From positions 124,001 through 188,000 of the forward strand of contig NZ_FXLN01000003.1 in assembly GCF_900176635.1 (NCBI RefSeq): DNA of 64,000 nucleotides. The letters are read 5' to 3'. This document shows positions 49,627 through 58,479 of this stretch, piece after piece. Made by a program: the position numbers and the translations under genes. Origin of the DNA: Clostridium merdae (lineage in GTDB: Bacteria > Bacillota > Clostridia > Oscillospirales > Acutalibacteraceae). How positions within the stretch are numbered: the stretch's first letter is position 1; every line of letters begins with the position of its first letter. The notes below the pieces were generated by a model. It ran no database searches and was not told the DNA's origin. It was given only the letters and a program-made list of their open reading frames with translations.

Positions 49627-49926
49627 TTGGATATTAATAAGGTTCCTATGTGGCTACTTTCTCTTGAATTAGAAGATGCTGCATTTCTAAAAAATTTTGT
49701 GTTAACTTCTGGTTCTTTAAAAGAAATTTCAAAATTATATAATGTCTCCTATCCTACCGTTCGTTTACGGTTAGATAAATTGATTCAAAAAATAGAAATC
49801 GGCGATCAACAAGAAGAAGAACCATTTCAAACCTTTATTAAAGGCTTAGCCGTTGATTCTCGAATTGATTTGGATACTGCAAAAATTATTATAGAAAAAT
49901 ATAAAAAAGAAAAGGAGAAAAAATGA
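49627..49926 (+). CDS. DUF2089 family protein with HTH
   Basis: 99 residues from TTG 49627, preceded by AAAGGAAAG; the ATG 18 bp upstream would use the SD as coding sequence. Begins MDINKVPMWLLSLELEDAAF, then an HTH-like segment GSLKEISKLYNVSYPTVRLR LDKLI and a charged tail. This matches the C-terminal/HTH portion of DUF2089 proteins, probably DNA-binding. It overlaps the next gene by ATGA. The pair (regulator plus small membrane protein) suggests control of an envelope function. Confidence 0.82.
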   Translation: MDINKVPMWLLSLELEDAAFLKNFVLTSGSLKEISKLYNVSYPTVRLRLDKLIQKIEIGDQQEEEPFQTFIKGLAVDSRIDLDTAKIIIEKYKKEKEKK

Positions 49927-50216
49927 TGGAACTGTTTATTAGCTTAGGCATTGCCGCAATATTAATGGCACTAGAGTATCTTCTTAGTGCTAAACTAAAA
50001 AATCCTTTTTGGGGTGGAATCATTCCTTTGATTCTAATTATCGCAACAATTTATATTTTTTCAAGCAGACTTCTCCCATTGAACAGAGACTCACTTTTTC
50101 CATTTATCTTACTTATTTCTTTTATGCTCGGGGATTGGATTTCTGGCCGTGAAAAGTATAAAAAAAATCAGCAGAAAGAATTGGATAAAATGAAAGCGAA
50201 AGACATGGGTGATTAA
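49923..50216 (+). CDS. small membrane protein coupled to DUF2089
   Basis: 97 residues. Three hydrophobic helices (ELFISLGIAAILMALEYLL; FWGGIIPLILIIATIYIF; LFPFILLISFMLGDWI) and a Lys-rich C-terminal tail, presumably cytoplasmic. ATG overlaps the DUF2089 stop (ATGA), implying translational coupling and a joint role. No family recognised. No clear terminator follows; about 100 bp of AT-rich DNA precede the next gene. Confidence 0.75.
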   Translation: MMELFISLGIAAILMALEYLLSAKLKNPFWGGIIPLILIIATIYIFSSRLLPLNRDSLFPFILLISFMLGDWISGREKYKKNQQKELDKMKAKDMGD

Positions 50217-50316
50217 ACAATACGATAAACAGCCTCTGTTACACTATCTATAAGTAAGTTTCACAATTCTTTCATAGCTAGTAACATAAAATTAAAAAAC
50301 CCGTGAGGAATACAAC

Positions 50317-50781
50317 ATGAAGCAGTTTACTACTGAAGAATTAAATGAGGCGCTCCGTGCTATTAATTCCATTATTCATAAGTGTGAGAAGGCGCAGGAA
50401 AAGTTCCCGGAGGGGAATTCACAGCATACACTTCTCAAGAACCGGTTAAACGCAATGGCTATTTCAAAAGCGCTGATTACAGAGGAGCTCTACAAATTGC
50501 CCACGGAAACACCAGTATTTTGTTGCGAAGATTGTAAACCGGAGGTGCTCATCTCGAACTTAGAGCACCTGCACACAACGGAGTTAGGGGCAAAACGCAT
50601 TCAAAAGAACCTGCGTCTCAATACAGAGGATGTAGTACTATGGTGCAAAGAGAAAATCAAATCTGCGAACGCTTCCATCACAAGAAGAGGCAAAAACTGG
50701 TACATTACCGTGGATGGCTGTGAATTTACCGTAAATGCGTACAGCTATACGATTATTACTGCACACAACCTTAAGTCATAA
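50317..50781 (+). CDS. DUF3781-type protein with extra N-terminal helical domain
   Basis: 154 residues; ATG after GTGAGGAATACAAC. The C-terminal ~80 residues (HTTELGAKRIQKNLRLNTED, VVLWCKEKIKS, RRGKNWYITVDGC, EFTVNAYSYTIITAHNLK) fit what I know of DUF3781, usually a free-standing small protein. The N-terminal ~65 residues (FTTEELNEALRAINSIIHKC, SQHTLLKNRLNAMAISKALI) form a helical module that I also recall as a separate short protein, with CCEDC in the junction. The fusion links two modules of unknown function. Confidence 0.72.
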   Translation: MKQFTTEELNEALRAINSIIHKCEKAQEKFPEGNSQHTLLKNRLNAMAISKALITEELYKLPTETPVFCCEDCKPEVLISNLEHLHTTELGAKRIQKNLRLNTEDVVLWCKEKIKSANASITRRGKNWYITVDGCEFTVNAYSYTIITAHNLKS

Positions 50782-51022
50782 TAGTGGTGGTCTGATTGAA
50801 ATCCCCGGTGTTTTTTCCTTGCTATTTGCACTTACTGCAAGGTTCAGGTGGCTTAATTCTTTATGTGTGCCTTTTAAAATGATGTTATAGGGAATTATTG
50901 CGATTTAATAAGAAAGCAGAAAATCCCCTTCATACGTTTCCGATTGGGGGTTGATAAAATAATACGCTCATAAATCACTCATAGGTAAAGGAAAGCTTAT
51001 CATTATAGCAGACAGAAAAGTG
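50782..51022. other. intergenic region without recognised gene
   Basis: AT-rich. One weak inverted pair (AAAATCCCC/GGGGGTT) and CCTTGC/GCAAGG are present; neither has a U-run. No coding frame with an SD was found. Confidence 0.4.
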
Positions 51023-51067
51023 AAAACACCCCCACAAATTTCGGCATAAAATTTGTGGGGGTGTTTG
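51023..51067 (-). terminator. terminator after the serine hydrolase
   Basis: AAACACCCCCACAAATTT and AAATTTGTGGGGGTGTTT, 18-bp arms around a short loop. Confidence 0.88.
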
Positions 51068-51156
51068 TGTGATTCATTGAGAACCATTGTAGACAATACG
51101 AAAATCTAAATCGCTTTTTTCGCCTTGCATATTTGAAACAAGTAAAAGAGGTGCTG

Positions 51157-53187
51157 CTATTTTTCTGCAACCATAATATAAGAATTGCCAGGAATTTTTA
51201 CAACCGATTCTGTTGAAGCGTTTACATTATCAAATACAGGGGTTAAGTTTGGATCAAAAACAATCACTCTGACTTCTGGAAACCTTGCGTTAATAGAAAC
51301 TTCGTTTTCCTTATCGCAAAATAGCCAGTTTGTTTTATCGCTTCCTTTTTTTAATATGTCATTTAGAACGTCTTCGCTATATTTTTTTGCAGTAGATGAC
51401 AGTACATAATTACTCCCACGGAACGAAATGCTGCTTTTGTTCTTTTGTATTAGGCTACCGGAATCTCGGGCTGTTTCATTCACAGTTGTTGCTAGACTTT
51501 CACTTACTGTTTTAAAGGGGGTTTGTCTTATAAACGTAACAAAGCCTGTTGTAGTAGGGTCTACTGTTAACGGAGAAATCATATCCTGCATGCCGGAAAG
51601 AGTAGTTGGGTTAATATCTTCTTTTAACCAAAGTGTGCCGTTTAAGCGTTCCCACCCGTACGAGCTGCTCTGCGCCTCAACCTTTTGCGCATAAACCACT
51701 TTATAGTTGGAGTAATCTGAATTGAAGTGCCGCATCAAAAAAGTCTTTCCATTTATGGTCTCAAACGAAAACTTTTCATAAGCGCCATTTGTTTGCGGAG
51801 AAGAGAAAGTTCCGTCATCCATATAAGTGTAAGGAATTTTGCCTGCTTCATTGCCAATTTTGCTTAATGGAACAAACGGTAAATTCAATCTGTTTTCTGA
51901 AATCGTAATATCAAAAGCCAAGGCACCGCCAATGATAGAGTATTTTCCCTGCATGTCTAACATTTTTTGTGGTGTCACTGCTGCTTTCATGTTAGAAGCC
52001 TGTGAAGAAATCTGTGTTTTCTTCATGTCGCCTTTGAGAACGAGAAGATCTGTAACCAATTGTTCTACAACATCCCCACTCTGCGCAGGATTTGTTGCAA
52101 ATCCGACAACAACAAGGTTACTTTTAGGGGCTACAACAATTTGAGAAAGGTAGTCTATAGTTCCGCCATTTTTGGAGTAAACAGGAAGATTGCCATAGGG
52201 ATAACTCATATAATCCCAACCCAAAGCATTAAAAACGGAGTTTTCTTTTAATGCGGAGAACATCGCCTGATTTTCACAAAACAATGCAATATGCTTGGTA
52301 TCCAGTACGCTATTTTGTGGCGATAAAATCTGGTTTCCAAACAGGGCAAGCGTTTTGGCATCCATAGCCAGCCCACCTGTTCCGGCCAGGGCTTCAATTA
52401 CCACTTCCCGTGGCTGTACTTTGCCGGAAGCGTCCGTTTTCCGTACAAATTTATCGGTAATGATTTGATCTGCTGAAAGATGGATGGAAGGCACCTTCAT
52501 AGGGGCAAGAATTTTATTGTTGATATAAGTCGCATAATCCATACCCGAAACTTTTTCTACAATTTTCTGTGCCAAAATAAAGCCTTCATTGCAGTATACC
52601 GGGTATTCACCCGGATTCGACTTGAGTGTTTCATTGGCTAAATTTTCAATTAGATGTTGGTAATAACCCTCATTTGTACTTTCGTATAAAAAAGTGTCTT
52701 CATATTGCGTGCCCGGCAAACCAGAAGAATGATTTAGGAGCATGCTAACCGTAATCGAATGATATCGCTCGTCCTTCATTTTAAATTCTGGCAAATACTG
52801 TGTAACGGGAGAATCCAGTTGCAAACTTTTTTCTTGATCCAAATTCAAAATTGCTGCGGTGACAAATATCTTAGAAACGGAACCGATATTTGTAATACTT
52901 TCTGCATTCCAAGTCTCCTTGGTTTCTTTATTAATAAATCCGAATCCCTTTTCATAAATCGGCTTTCCATTTTGCATTACCAGTAGCATGGACGGAGAAC
53001 CAAGTGTTTCCCACGTTTAAGTCAACTTCTCCTCTGCTTTTGCATAAGCACTTTTATAATCAACATCCTGTTGTGCGGGTTCCTGATTTTGCGGACTACT
53101 GTTTGTTAAGCCTGAGTTGCAGGCAGTAAAGGACAAAACTGCTATTGAAACAAATATCATAGAAATTACTTTTAAAGTTTTAATCAT
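51157..53187 (-). pseudogene. lipoprotein serine hydrolase (beta-lactamase class C type) interrupted by one stop codon
   Basis: Starting at ATG 53187 the frame encodes a lipoprotein signal (MIKTLKVISMIFVSIAVLSF, then TAC with the lipid Cys) and a spacer, then meets TAA at 53017-53019. The same frame continues uninterrupted to 51157. The rest is a serine hydrolase: active-site SVSK in NIGSVSKIFV, Tyr-x-Asn in PVYCNEGF, and KNGG near VYSKNGGTIDYLSQ, with a ~300-residue C-terminal extension. Changing the TAA (from GAA or CAA, for example) would restore a protein of about 676 residues. Translation from an ATG at 52989 would give a leaderless 610-residue form. Downstream of TetR by 16 bp and presumably co-transcribed. 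Confidence 0.82.
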
Positions 53188-53203
53188 TTTTCATCTCTTT
53201 CTC

Positions 53204-53857
53204 TTACATATAATTATATAATTTTTTTAACGTTTGTATTTGTAACTCAAGTAGCTCTTCGGTTACAATATCCAACCCTGTATTTTTCATTAAGGTCTGT
53301 GAAAAGGCTTGCCTCTTCTTAAATTTTTTGAATGAGCATGGGAAAATAATTGTATCGCACCAAGTATTCAGGAGCAGCAAGAAAACCTCAGCGCATTCAT
53401 AAGGCTGCAATACATGAAGAGATCCATCCTCATTCCCCTCCTGTATGAGCTCGCCTATGAGCATGGCAGTATCGCTCAAATTAATTCGCATCATGGTTAA
53501 AATTATTTTTGCGTCATCCATCTTTTCTGCAATGGGTCCATCTAAAGTATGAAGGTCTTCCGCACCTATACTACGAAATAATATGTTCTCTAATTTTTCT
53601 TTTCCAGAAAGTCCTTTCATGTCATCTAGCCATTCTAGAACGACTTTTTGACTGGCCTTTGTTTGAGCATCAATAACGGCGTAAAAAATATCTTCCTTTG
53701 ATTTAAAATGGTGGAATATCGCACCTTTTGACATTCCCACTTCATCAACAATATTTTGTATGCTGGTATTCATATAGCCCTTTTGTGAAAAAAGTTTCGA
53801 TGAAACATCGAGTATCTTCTCAATGGTATTTTCGGAATTATATTTCTTGCTAATCAT
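53204..53857 (-). CDS. TetR family transcriptional regulator
   Basis: 217 residues from ATG 53857 (SD AAAGGA). HTH: ILDVSSKLFSQKGYMNTSIQ, NIVDEVGMSKGAIFHHFKSK with the usual recognition helix and FHHFKSKE end. The C-terminal ligand domain shows no recognised signature. It is followed 16 bp later by the serine hydrolase gene, which it probably co-regulates with itself through a palindromic site near the start of transcription. Confidence 0.93.
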   Translation of the reverse strand: MISKKYNSENTIEKILDVSSKLFSQKGYMNTSIQNIVDEVGMSKGAIFHHFKSKEDIFYAVIDAQTKASQKVVLEWLDDMKGLSGKEKLENILFRSIGAEDLHTLDGPIAEKMDDAKIILTMMRINLSDTAMLIGELIQEGNEDGSLHVLQPYECAEVFLLLLNTWCDTIIFPCSFKKFKKRQAFSQTLMKNTGLDIVTEELLELQIQTLKKLYNYM

Positions 53858-53878
53858 AAAAATTTTCCTTTCATAAAA

Positions 53879-53903
53879 ACCGACCGTTGGTATTTTTATT
53901 GTA
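53879..53903 (-). promoter_or_regulatory. TetR operator and extended -10 promoter
   Basis: On the minus strand TGTTACAAT (extended -10, 53898-53903 core) followed by ACCAACGGTCGGT (53879-53891), a near-perfect dyad of the ACCGACCGTCGGT type used by many TetR-family repressors. The operator would cover the start site. Confidence 0.6.
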
Positions 53904-54013
53904 ACAATCAATAGATGTTTGATATGTCAATTGGTATATTTTGAGTAAAAAGGCTCTATTTATTGATACGTAGGTTTTAGATTACCGGTAGAATCAATGA
54001 TTTTTTCAACAAA

Positions 54014-54049
54014 AACAAACCCACACATGATGAAATGTGTGGGTTTGTT
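54014..54049. terminator. terminator between the TetR and CPBP units
   Basis: AACAAACCCACACAT and ATGTGTGGGTTTGTT form a 15-bp perfect stem with a 6-nt loop. Confidence 0.85.
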
Positions 54050-54187
54050 ATAAACAACCTGTTGCGCGTTTAAAATCTTTGTATACCACTATTTATTCGT
54101 ACAAGAAATGCCGCGCTTCGTTCATGGCTATGTATTTCTTGTGTGATTTGCTTAATTAAAGTTGAGGGCCTCTAACAGATAAAAATC

Positions 54188-55120
54188 TTATTTTTGCACC
54201 AACTGCCCCTCATCCTGCTGAAGCGTTTCATTTTTAACCATTGTCATTTTTCCCGCCTTTATTAACAATATAACAGCTAAAACGATAAAGGGAAGTCCAC
54301 CAATAAGGCCGGTAATTGCCGGACCAAGCAGTGGGTTATATCCACTCTTTGCAAAAAAACTTGGCAGTGCTGCACCTGCGTTAACTGTTGAATGGATCAT
54401 GGCGGCTGGAATGGCGCTTTCCAGTTTAATTGATACATAGCCTTCTATAATTCCAAGTACAACGCAAAAAACAATCATGACTAGAATACCGAGCACTGGG
54501 TAGCCCCAATAGGTGGTTCCATAATTGTGACCCATCACGATAATGGGTAAGTGCCAGATTCCCCATATTGCTCCAGAAATAATTAACGATGCCCTGTCAG
54601 AAAAAAACAAGCGCAGTTTCGGGAGCAGATACCCCCGCCAGCCAAGTTCTTCCCCCATGGTAGGTATGATATTTACAATCGGAGCGATGAGAACAAAAAT
54701 CACGACTTGAACCGTTAGCAGTGTGGAAGCCGCAAGCTCCTTCTCACCACTCGAAGCTATAACCCCTTTTAAAGCTGTAAGCTCTGGGTCAAACGAACCG
54801 GGGAAAATCAAGAAGTAAATCGCTCCGCTCAGGAGTAACAAGACTGTTGGGCCAAAGTACAAAAGCAGATACGCTCTCCCATGCCCCTTGATGTGCGGTC
54901 GAATATACATATTCCCAAAGCCTTCTTTTGTTATGAGCCGTGTTAATAAACTGCACAGCGCAGGTATAAACATAGCGACCGCCACAATTACTACTGACGC
55001 CCCTCTTCCATAGGGTATCCCACATATTGGTACCATCAAAAACACGATCCATGAAAGAATAAATGTAAGCGCAATGAATATAAACAGTCGTTTTTTTGCC
55101 GCCAATTTCTCGTGTTCCAT
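54188..55120 (-). CDS. CPBP family intramembrane metalloprotease
   Basis: 310 residues from ATG 55120 (SD AAGGGG). About eight hydrophobic helices. The CPBP (Abi) motifs are present: GEELGWRGYLLPKL (EExxxR, motif 1), IWGIWHLPI (FxxxH type, motif 2) and AMIHSTVNA (HxxxB, motif 3). Members process prenylated or other membrane proteins, or protect against bacteriocins; the substrate here is unknown. Located 24 bp after the XRE regulator gene in the same direction, probably co-transcribed and controlled by it. Confidence 0.9.
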   Translation of the reverse strand: MEHEKLAAKKRLFIFIALTFILSWIVFLMVPICGIPYGRGASVVIVAVAMFIPALCSLLTRLITKEGFGNMYIRPHIKGHGRAYLLLYFGPTVLLLLSGAIYFLIFPGSFDPELTALKGVIASSGEKELAASTLLTVQVVIFVLIAPIVNIIPTMGEELGWRGYLLPKLRLFFSDRASLIISGAIWGIWHLPIIVMGHNYGTTYWGYPVLGILVMIVFCVVLGIIEGYVSIKLESAIPAAMIHSTVNAGAALPSFFAKSGYNPLLGPAITGLIGGLPFIVLAVILLIKAGKMTMVKNETLQQDEGQLVQK

Positions 55121-55144
55121 AATCACATTACCCCTTATTTTAGA

Positions 55145-56254
55145 TTATTCGCAGTTGCGTTGAAGCTTTTCAGTGATACACTGAAAACGTGGTTCATCTG
55201 AGAGAACCGAAAACACCGGATTATTAACAATCACATCATACATGCTTTTCCTGATGGTTTTTTCATCCCGTGGAAGATCCGTTCCTAGATCGAGTTGATC
55301 CAACCATTCGTGCAGACAATCAAAAAAAGCATCGCCATGCAATCGAAGAGGATAAATATCGCTTATCACAATTTCAGTGTACTTTTGCAGCATTTCAAGC
55401 GCCTTATCATACTTTTTCTGAACAATAAATCCCTGCGCGGCTGAAATATAAAGGCCGACCAGAACACCGGGATGCAAATGCCTCATATCAAATGTTTCCG
55501 CTATGACAAGCGAGCGCCGCAGTACCTCGTCGAATTTGGATGGGACATCCGCACATAATGTAAGATAAGCGGTAAAGAAATTGAACAGGACGACGATATT
55601 CTGAAACATTCCAACCTGCAAAACGGATTTTGCCTCCTCGGTGCGCCCTGTCATTTGGTAAGCGGAAGCCAAAAGCGATTCAGGAGGCAGCGCAGGCGCG
55701 ACTGATCCATCCAGCAGCTTTAGCACAGAATCGGGATTCCCTGATATAAGGTTGCATAAAGCTTCCATAAACAAAGCCATCCTGGTAATCAATACATCGT
55801 CGCATTCCTCTCTAACCCGGATAAAAAGCCCCTTGGCTTCCGCAGTCAAAGACGCCGCTTTCTGCGCGTCCTTTATCAATTCTATATGATTAATCATCAA
55901 AATTCCCATTTGCAGCAGCAAAGGAAAGCACGAATAGTATTTTTTGATTGTCTTTCGGCAGGCATCCATTACAGAATCAAACGGTTTTGACGTAAAATCA
56001 TCCGACAGACTTCGGTACAGCTTTCGAATATCCTCTTTTGTCATCTGTGGCTTATAATCTATCAATTCATCAACGCTAATATTAAAGTACGCAGCCAGCT
56101 GGGGAAGAAAGGTAACATCGGGATAGCTTTGCTCTGTTTCCCATTTGGAAACGGACGCCTTGGACACACCAATGTAATTTGCCAGTTCATCCTGTGTGAT
56201 GCCTTTTTCCTTGCGCTTAGAAACAAGCACTTTTGCAATATTAATTTCCTTCAT
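55145..56254 (-). CDS. XRE-family regulator with TPR-like C-terminal domain
   Basis: 369 residues from ATG 56254 (SD AGAGGTG, 6 nt). N-terminal Cro/C1 HTH (LVSKRKEKGITQDELANYIG, SKASVSKWETEQSYPD, LAAYFNISVDELID). The remaining ~290 residues are all-helical with weak tetratricopeptide-like repeats (KAASLTAEAKGLFIRV, SLLASAYQMTGRTEEAKSVL, KKYDKALEMLQKY), resembling peptide-sensing RRNPP-like or MalT-like regulators, though no peptide pheromone gene is visible nearby. Upstream is a palindrome that could be its operator, and downstream the CPBP protease gene. Confidence 0.88.
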   Translation of the reverse strand: MKEINIAKVLVSKRKEKGITQDELANYIGVSKASVSKWETEQSYPDVTFLPQLAAYFNISVDELIDYKPQMTKEDIRKLYRSLSDDFTSKPFDSVMDACRKTIKKYYSCFPLLLQMGILMINHIELIKDAQKAASLTAEAKGLFIRVREECDDVLITRMALFMEALCNLISGNPDSVLKLLDGSVAPALPPESLLASAYQMTGRTEEAKSVLQVGMFQNIVVLFNFFTAYLTLCADVPSKFDEVLRRSLVIAETFDMRHLHPGVLVGLYISAAQGFIVQKKYDKALEMLQKYTEIVISDIYPLRLHGDAFFDCLHEWLDQLDLGTDLPRDEKTIRKSMYDVIVNNPVFSVLSDEPRFQCITEKLQRNCE

Positions 56255-56320
56255 ATCAATCACCTCTGTTTATATTTTAGTTGGTAGGCAGAAAGGAATC
56301 AATGGATTTGCAGTTGATAA

Positions 56321-56339
56321 AGGTTGAATAAATCAACCT
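56321..56339. promoter_or_regulatory. inverted repeat upstream of the XRE-CPBP operon
   Basis: AGGTTGA, 5 bp, TCAACCT: a perfect dyad 67 bp before the XRE start; a candidate operator. The rest of 56255-56470 holds no recognised gene. Confidence 0.4.
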
Positions 56340-56470
56340 ATGCGATACTTTTAGCCAAACTATTGTCAATTATAGTATTATCCTCCATTTTTATGGTCAT
56401 CAGTAATCCATTTTAATTGGTTGATGTAGATTTATTAATATAAAAACATTCCTTTCAAAATGTATACAAA

Positions 56471-56500
56471 AAGACACGACAGCTTTTTAACCGTCGTGTC
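56471..56500. terminator. hairpin downstream of the 52-codon gene
   Basis: GACACGAC and GTCGTGTC, 8-bp stem with a 12-nt loop; A-run on the left reads as U-run on the minus strand. Confidence 0.6.
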
Positions 56501-56592
56501 CTTGCATTGTTTTATTTGTTTCGTGTAAGCCCCAATCCTCACTTAATCGTTTGTAAGAAACTCTCCCTCAACAGATTAAAAACCGCATAAAT

Positions 56593-56633
56593 AAAAGTTG
56601 ACAAATTCTTTTATCGAAAACTTGCCAACTTTT
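56593..56633 (-). terminator. terminator of the 52-codon gene
   Basis: On the minus strand AAAAGTTG and CAACTTTT close an interrupted longer stem, followed by ATTTATG, directly after the stop codon. Confidence 0.65.
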
Positions 56634-56638
56634 TTGTG

Positions 56639-56797
56639 TCATTCGGTCATATCAAATTTCAAAGTCTGGTTATTTCCGTTAGCCCAATCCTTAATCTTTT
56701 TTATATGTGATTTAAATCCAACTCCGGAAGGATCGATCATTACAAAAAACAATAATAATGAAACACTGCCGAATACGTATTTTATAATTTTCCGCAT
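56639..56797 (-). CDS. small protein of 52 residues with one membrane helix
   Basis: ATG 56797 preceded by AAAGGATAGAGG. Starts MRKIIKYVFGSVSLLLFFVM, a basic N-terminus followed by a hydrophobic helix that may be a signal peptide or anchor, then a short hydrophilic tail (GFKSHIKKIKDWANGN). A promoter is predicted just upstream and a terminator directly follows, so it is a compact transcription unit. No family recognised; the net-positive, membrane-anchored character would fit a small regulatory or stress peptide. Confidence 0.62.
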   Translation of the reverse strand: MRKIIKYVFGSVSLLLFFVMIDPSGVGFKSHIKKIKDWANGNNQTLKFDMTE

Positions 56798-56845
56798 AAC
56801 CTCTATCCTTTCTGTTGGTCAATTCACTTTTACTTAATATTGCTT

Positions 56846-56873
56846 AGTATAACATAAAAATAGGTTGAAACAA
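56846..56873 (-). promoter_or_regulatory. promoter of the 52-codon gene
   Basis: On the minus strand TTGTTT (56868-56873), 16-bp spacer, TATACT (56846-56851). The -35 box lies inside the 3' arm of the tRNA terminator. Confidence 0.5.
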
Positions 56874-56902
56874 ATACAAAGCTGCATGTGTTTCAACCTA
56901 TT
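56859..56902 (-). terminator. tRNA-Ser terminator
   Basis: AATAGGTTGAAACA and TGTTTCAACCTATT, a perfect 14-bp stem followed by TTTATG on the minus strand, a few bases after the encoded CCA. Confidence 0.8.
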
Positions 56903-56907
56903 AATTT

Positions 56908-56996
56908 TGGCGGAGACGGTGAGATTCGAACTCACGTGCCCTTGCGGACAACCTGATTTCGAGTCAGGCTCGTTATGACCACTTCGATACGTCTCC
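56908..56996 (-). tRNA. tRNA-Ser (anticodon CGA)
   Basis: Class II tRNA of 89 nt including an encoded CCA. Acceptor GGAGACG pairs with CGTCTCC, discriminator G as required for serine. Anticodon arm CCTGA-CTCGAAA-TCAGG gives anticodon CGA, reading UCG. A long variable arm (TTGTCCGCAAGGGCAC) and a T arm with GTTCGAATC are present. A terminator hairpin follows at 56859-56902. Confidence 0.96.
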
Positions 56997-57144
56997 AAGT
57001 ATAAACTACAAGTACACTATTCCGGCACCTGTGTCCGTGCCTATTTATTTTATAGAGAAAGTATGCAAAAGTCAAGCACTTTTATTGACTTCAAGTCTCA
57101 CGAACGGTACAATAACAGTAAATCATAGGAGAGGGGTAACTTTC

Positions 57145-58383
57145 ATGCTGCAAATACAGGAGGCTGTCTATAAAATAGCTTCACTTTCCATATATCGGGG
57201 CGTACTGGAGCAAAACGTACCAAAAGCGTTTATTAAGCTGCTGCGTGCGTCTCTCAATGAGAATCCCGAGCTCTTTTTGGCTGCTTGGGGAGAGCTTATT
57301 TCTACCCTTAGTGCAAAAAATGCCGAAACAAAGTTCTCTTGGGCATTCACGGAACCGGTTTTATATGATGAGAATGCGTTCTCGCTTGCATACGCAGGCG
57401 GGGTTGAGCCTTCTTCTTTTATACAATCGGCCGCATTACGAGATTTAAAAATACTCAAAGAGCTTTCTGCGATTACGGCACAAGATATTTTGGCCGCAAG
57501 CACACTATCAAGCAATCTGAATTTACCCTTGTGGGAAAACGGACAAGCCATTGAACCGCTGGAGCAAGAACAACCAGAAAAATGGACAATATGTCTAAAA
57601 GAATTTTACAATCAGAATGGCTGCGGCCGCTTTGCCCGCAACCGCGCTTTTATTTGGAGAAACGGTGTACTTTCCCCTGTTCTGCATCCCGACCCAACAC
57701 TTCTCAAAGATTTAAAAGGCTATGAGCTTCAGCGAGGGATGGTACTCGAAAACACAAGTGCTTTTGTGCAGGGTCTGCCTGCCAACAACTGTTTATTGTA
57801 CGGCGATCGTGGCACAGGAAAATCCTCTACTGTAAAAGCACTGCTGCATGAGTTCCCCACCCTGCGGCTGATTGAAATGCCAAAGGCAGATATTCCTCAT
57901 TTCCCTCAGTTAGTCGAGCTTTTGGCTGGGCTGCCAATGCGTTTTATTGTGTTTATCGACGACCTTTCCTTTTCAAAGCAAGATGACACCTATGCTTCTC
58001 TGAAAGCCGTACTGGAAGGCGGCTTAGCTTCCAGACCGGAAAACACGTTGATCTACGCCACCTCTAATCGGCGTCATCTGCTGCGTGAAACCTTTTCGGA
58101 CCGAGAGGGAGACGAAATACACCGTGGCGATACCATTCAGGAGAGCCTTTCTCTTGCAGATCGCTTTGGCCTTTCCGTGCGATTTATGCTGCCAGACAAG
58201 GCGCAATACTTAGATATTATTGAAAAACTCGCGCACCAGCACGGCATTACAGAGCACCTTCCAGAGCTTCTCATTGGAGCGGAACGCTTTGCTTTGGAAC
58301 GCGCTGGGCGTTCCCCACGCTGTGCACAGCAATATATTCGCCTTGTAGAATCTCGTATTCGGCAAGGGAAACGTATTTTATAA
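57145..58383 (+). CDS. DUF815 family ATPase (AAA-type)
   Basis: 412 residues from ATG 57145 (SD GAGGGG, 8 nt); the longer frame adds 38 residues that overlap the region near the tRNA. The P-loop is NNCLLYGDRGTGKSSTVKAL; Walker B FIVFIDDLSF; further conserved parts are LKAVLEGGLASRPENTLIYA, TSNRRHLLRETFSDREGD and EIHRGDTIQESLSLADRFGL. The N-terminal ~180 residues are helical and specific to the family. DUF815 proteins are common in Firmicutes, without an established function. The gene is followed 97 bp later by the solute-binding lipoprotein gene in the same direction. Confidence 0.88.
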   Translation: MLQIQEAVYKIASLSIYRGVLEQNVPKAFIKLLRASLNENPELFLAAWGELISTLSAKNAETKFSWAFTEPVLYDENAFSLAYAGGVEPSSFIQSAALRDLKILKELSAITAQDILAASTLSSNLNLPLWENGQAIEPLEQEQPEKWTICLKEFYNQNGCGRFARNRAFIWRNGVLSPVLHPDPTLLKDLKGYELQRGMVLENTSAFVQGLPANNCLLYGDRGTGKSSTVKALLHEFPTLRLIEMPKADIPHFPQLVELLAGLPMRFIVFIDDLSFSKQDDTYASLKAVLEGGLASRPENTLIYATSNRRHLLRETFSDREGDEIHRGDTIQESLSLADRFGLSVRFMLPDKAQYLDIIEKLAHQHGITEHLPELLIGAERFALERAGRSPRCAQQYIRLVESRIRQGKRIL

Positions 58384-58479
58384 AACTGCTTACTTTGCAA
58401 ATCTTCATATTTTATTTATAATTTTATGGTACCATTTTGTCATTGTAAGACTGAAAACATAAGATTCTGGGAGGATTGT

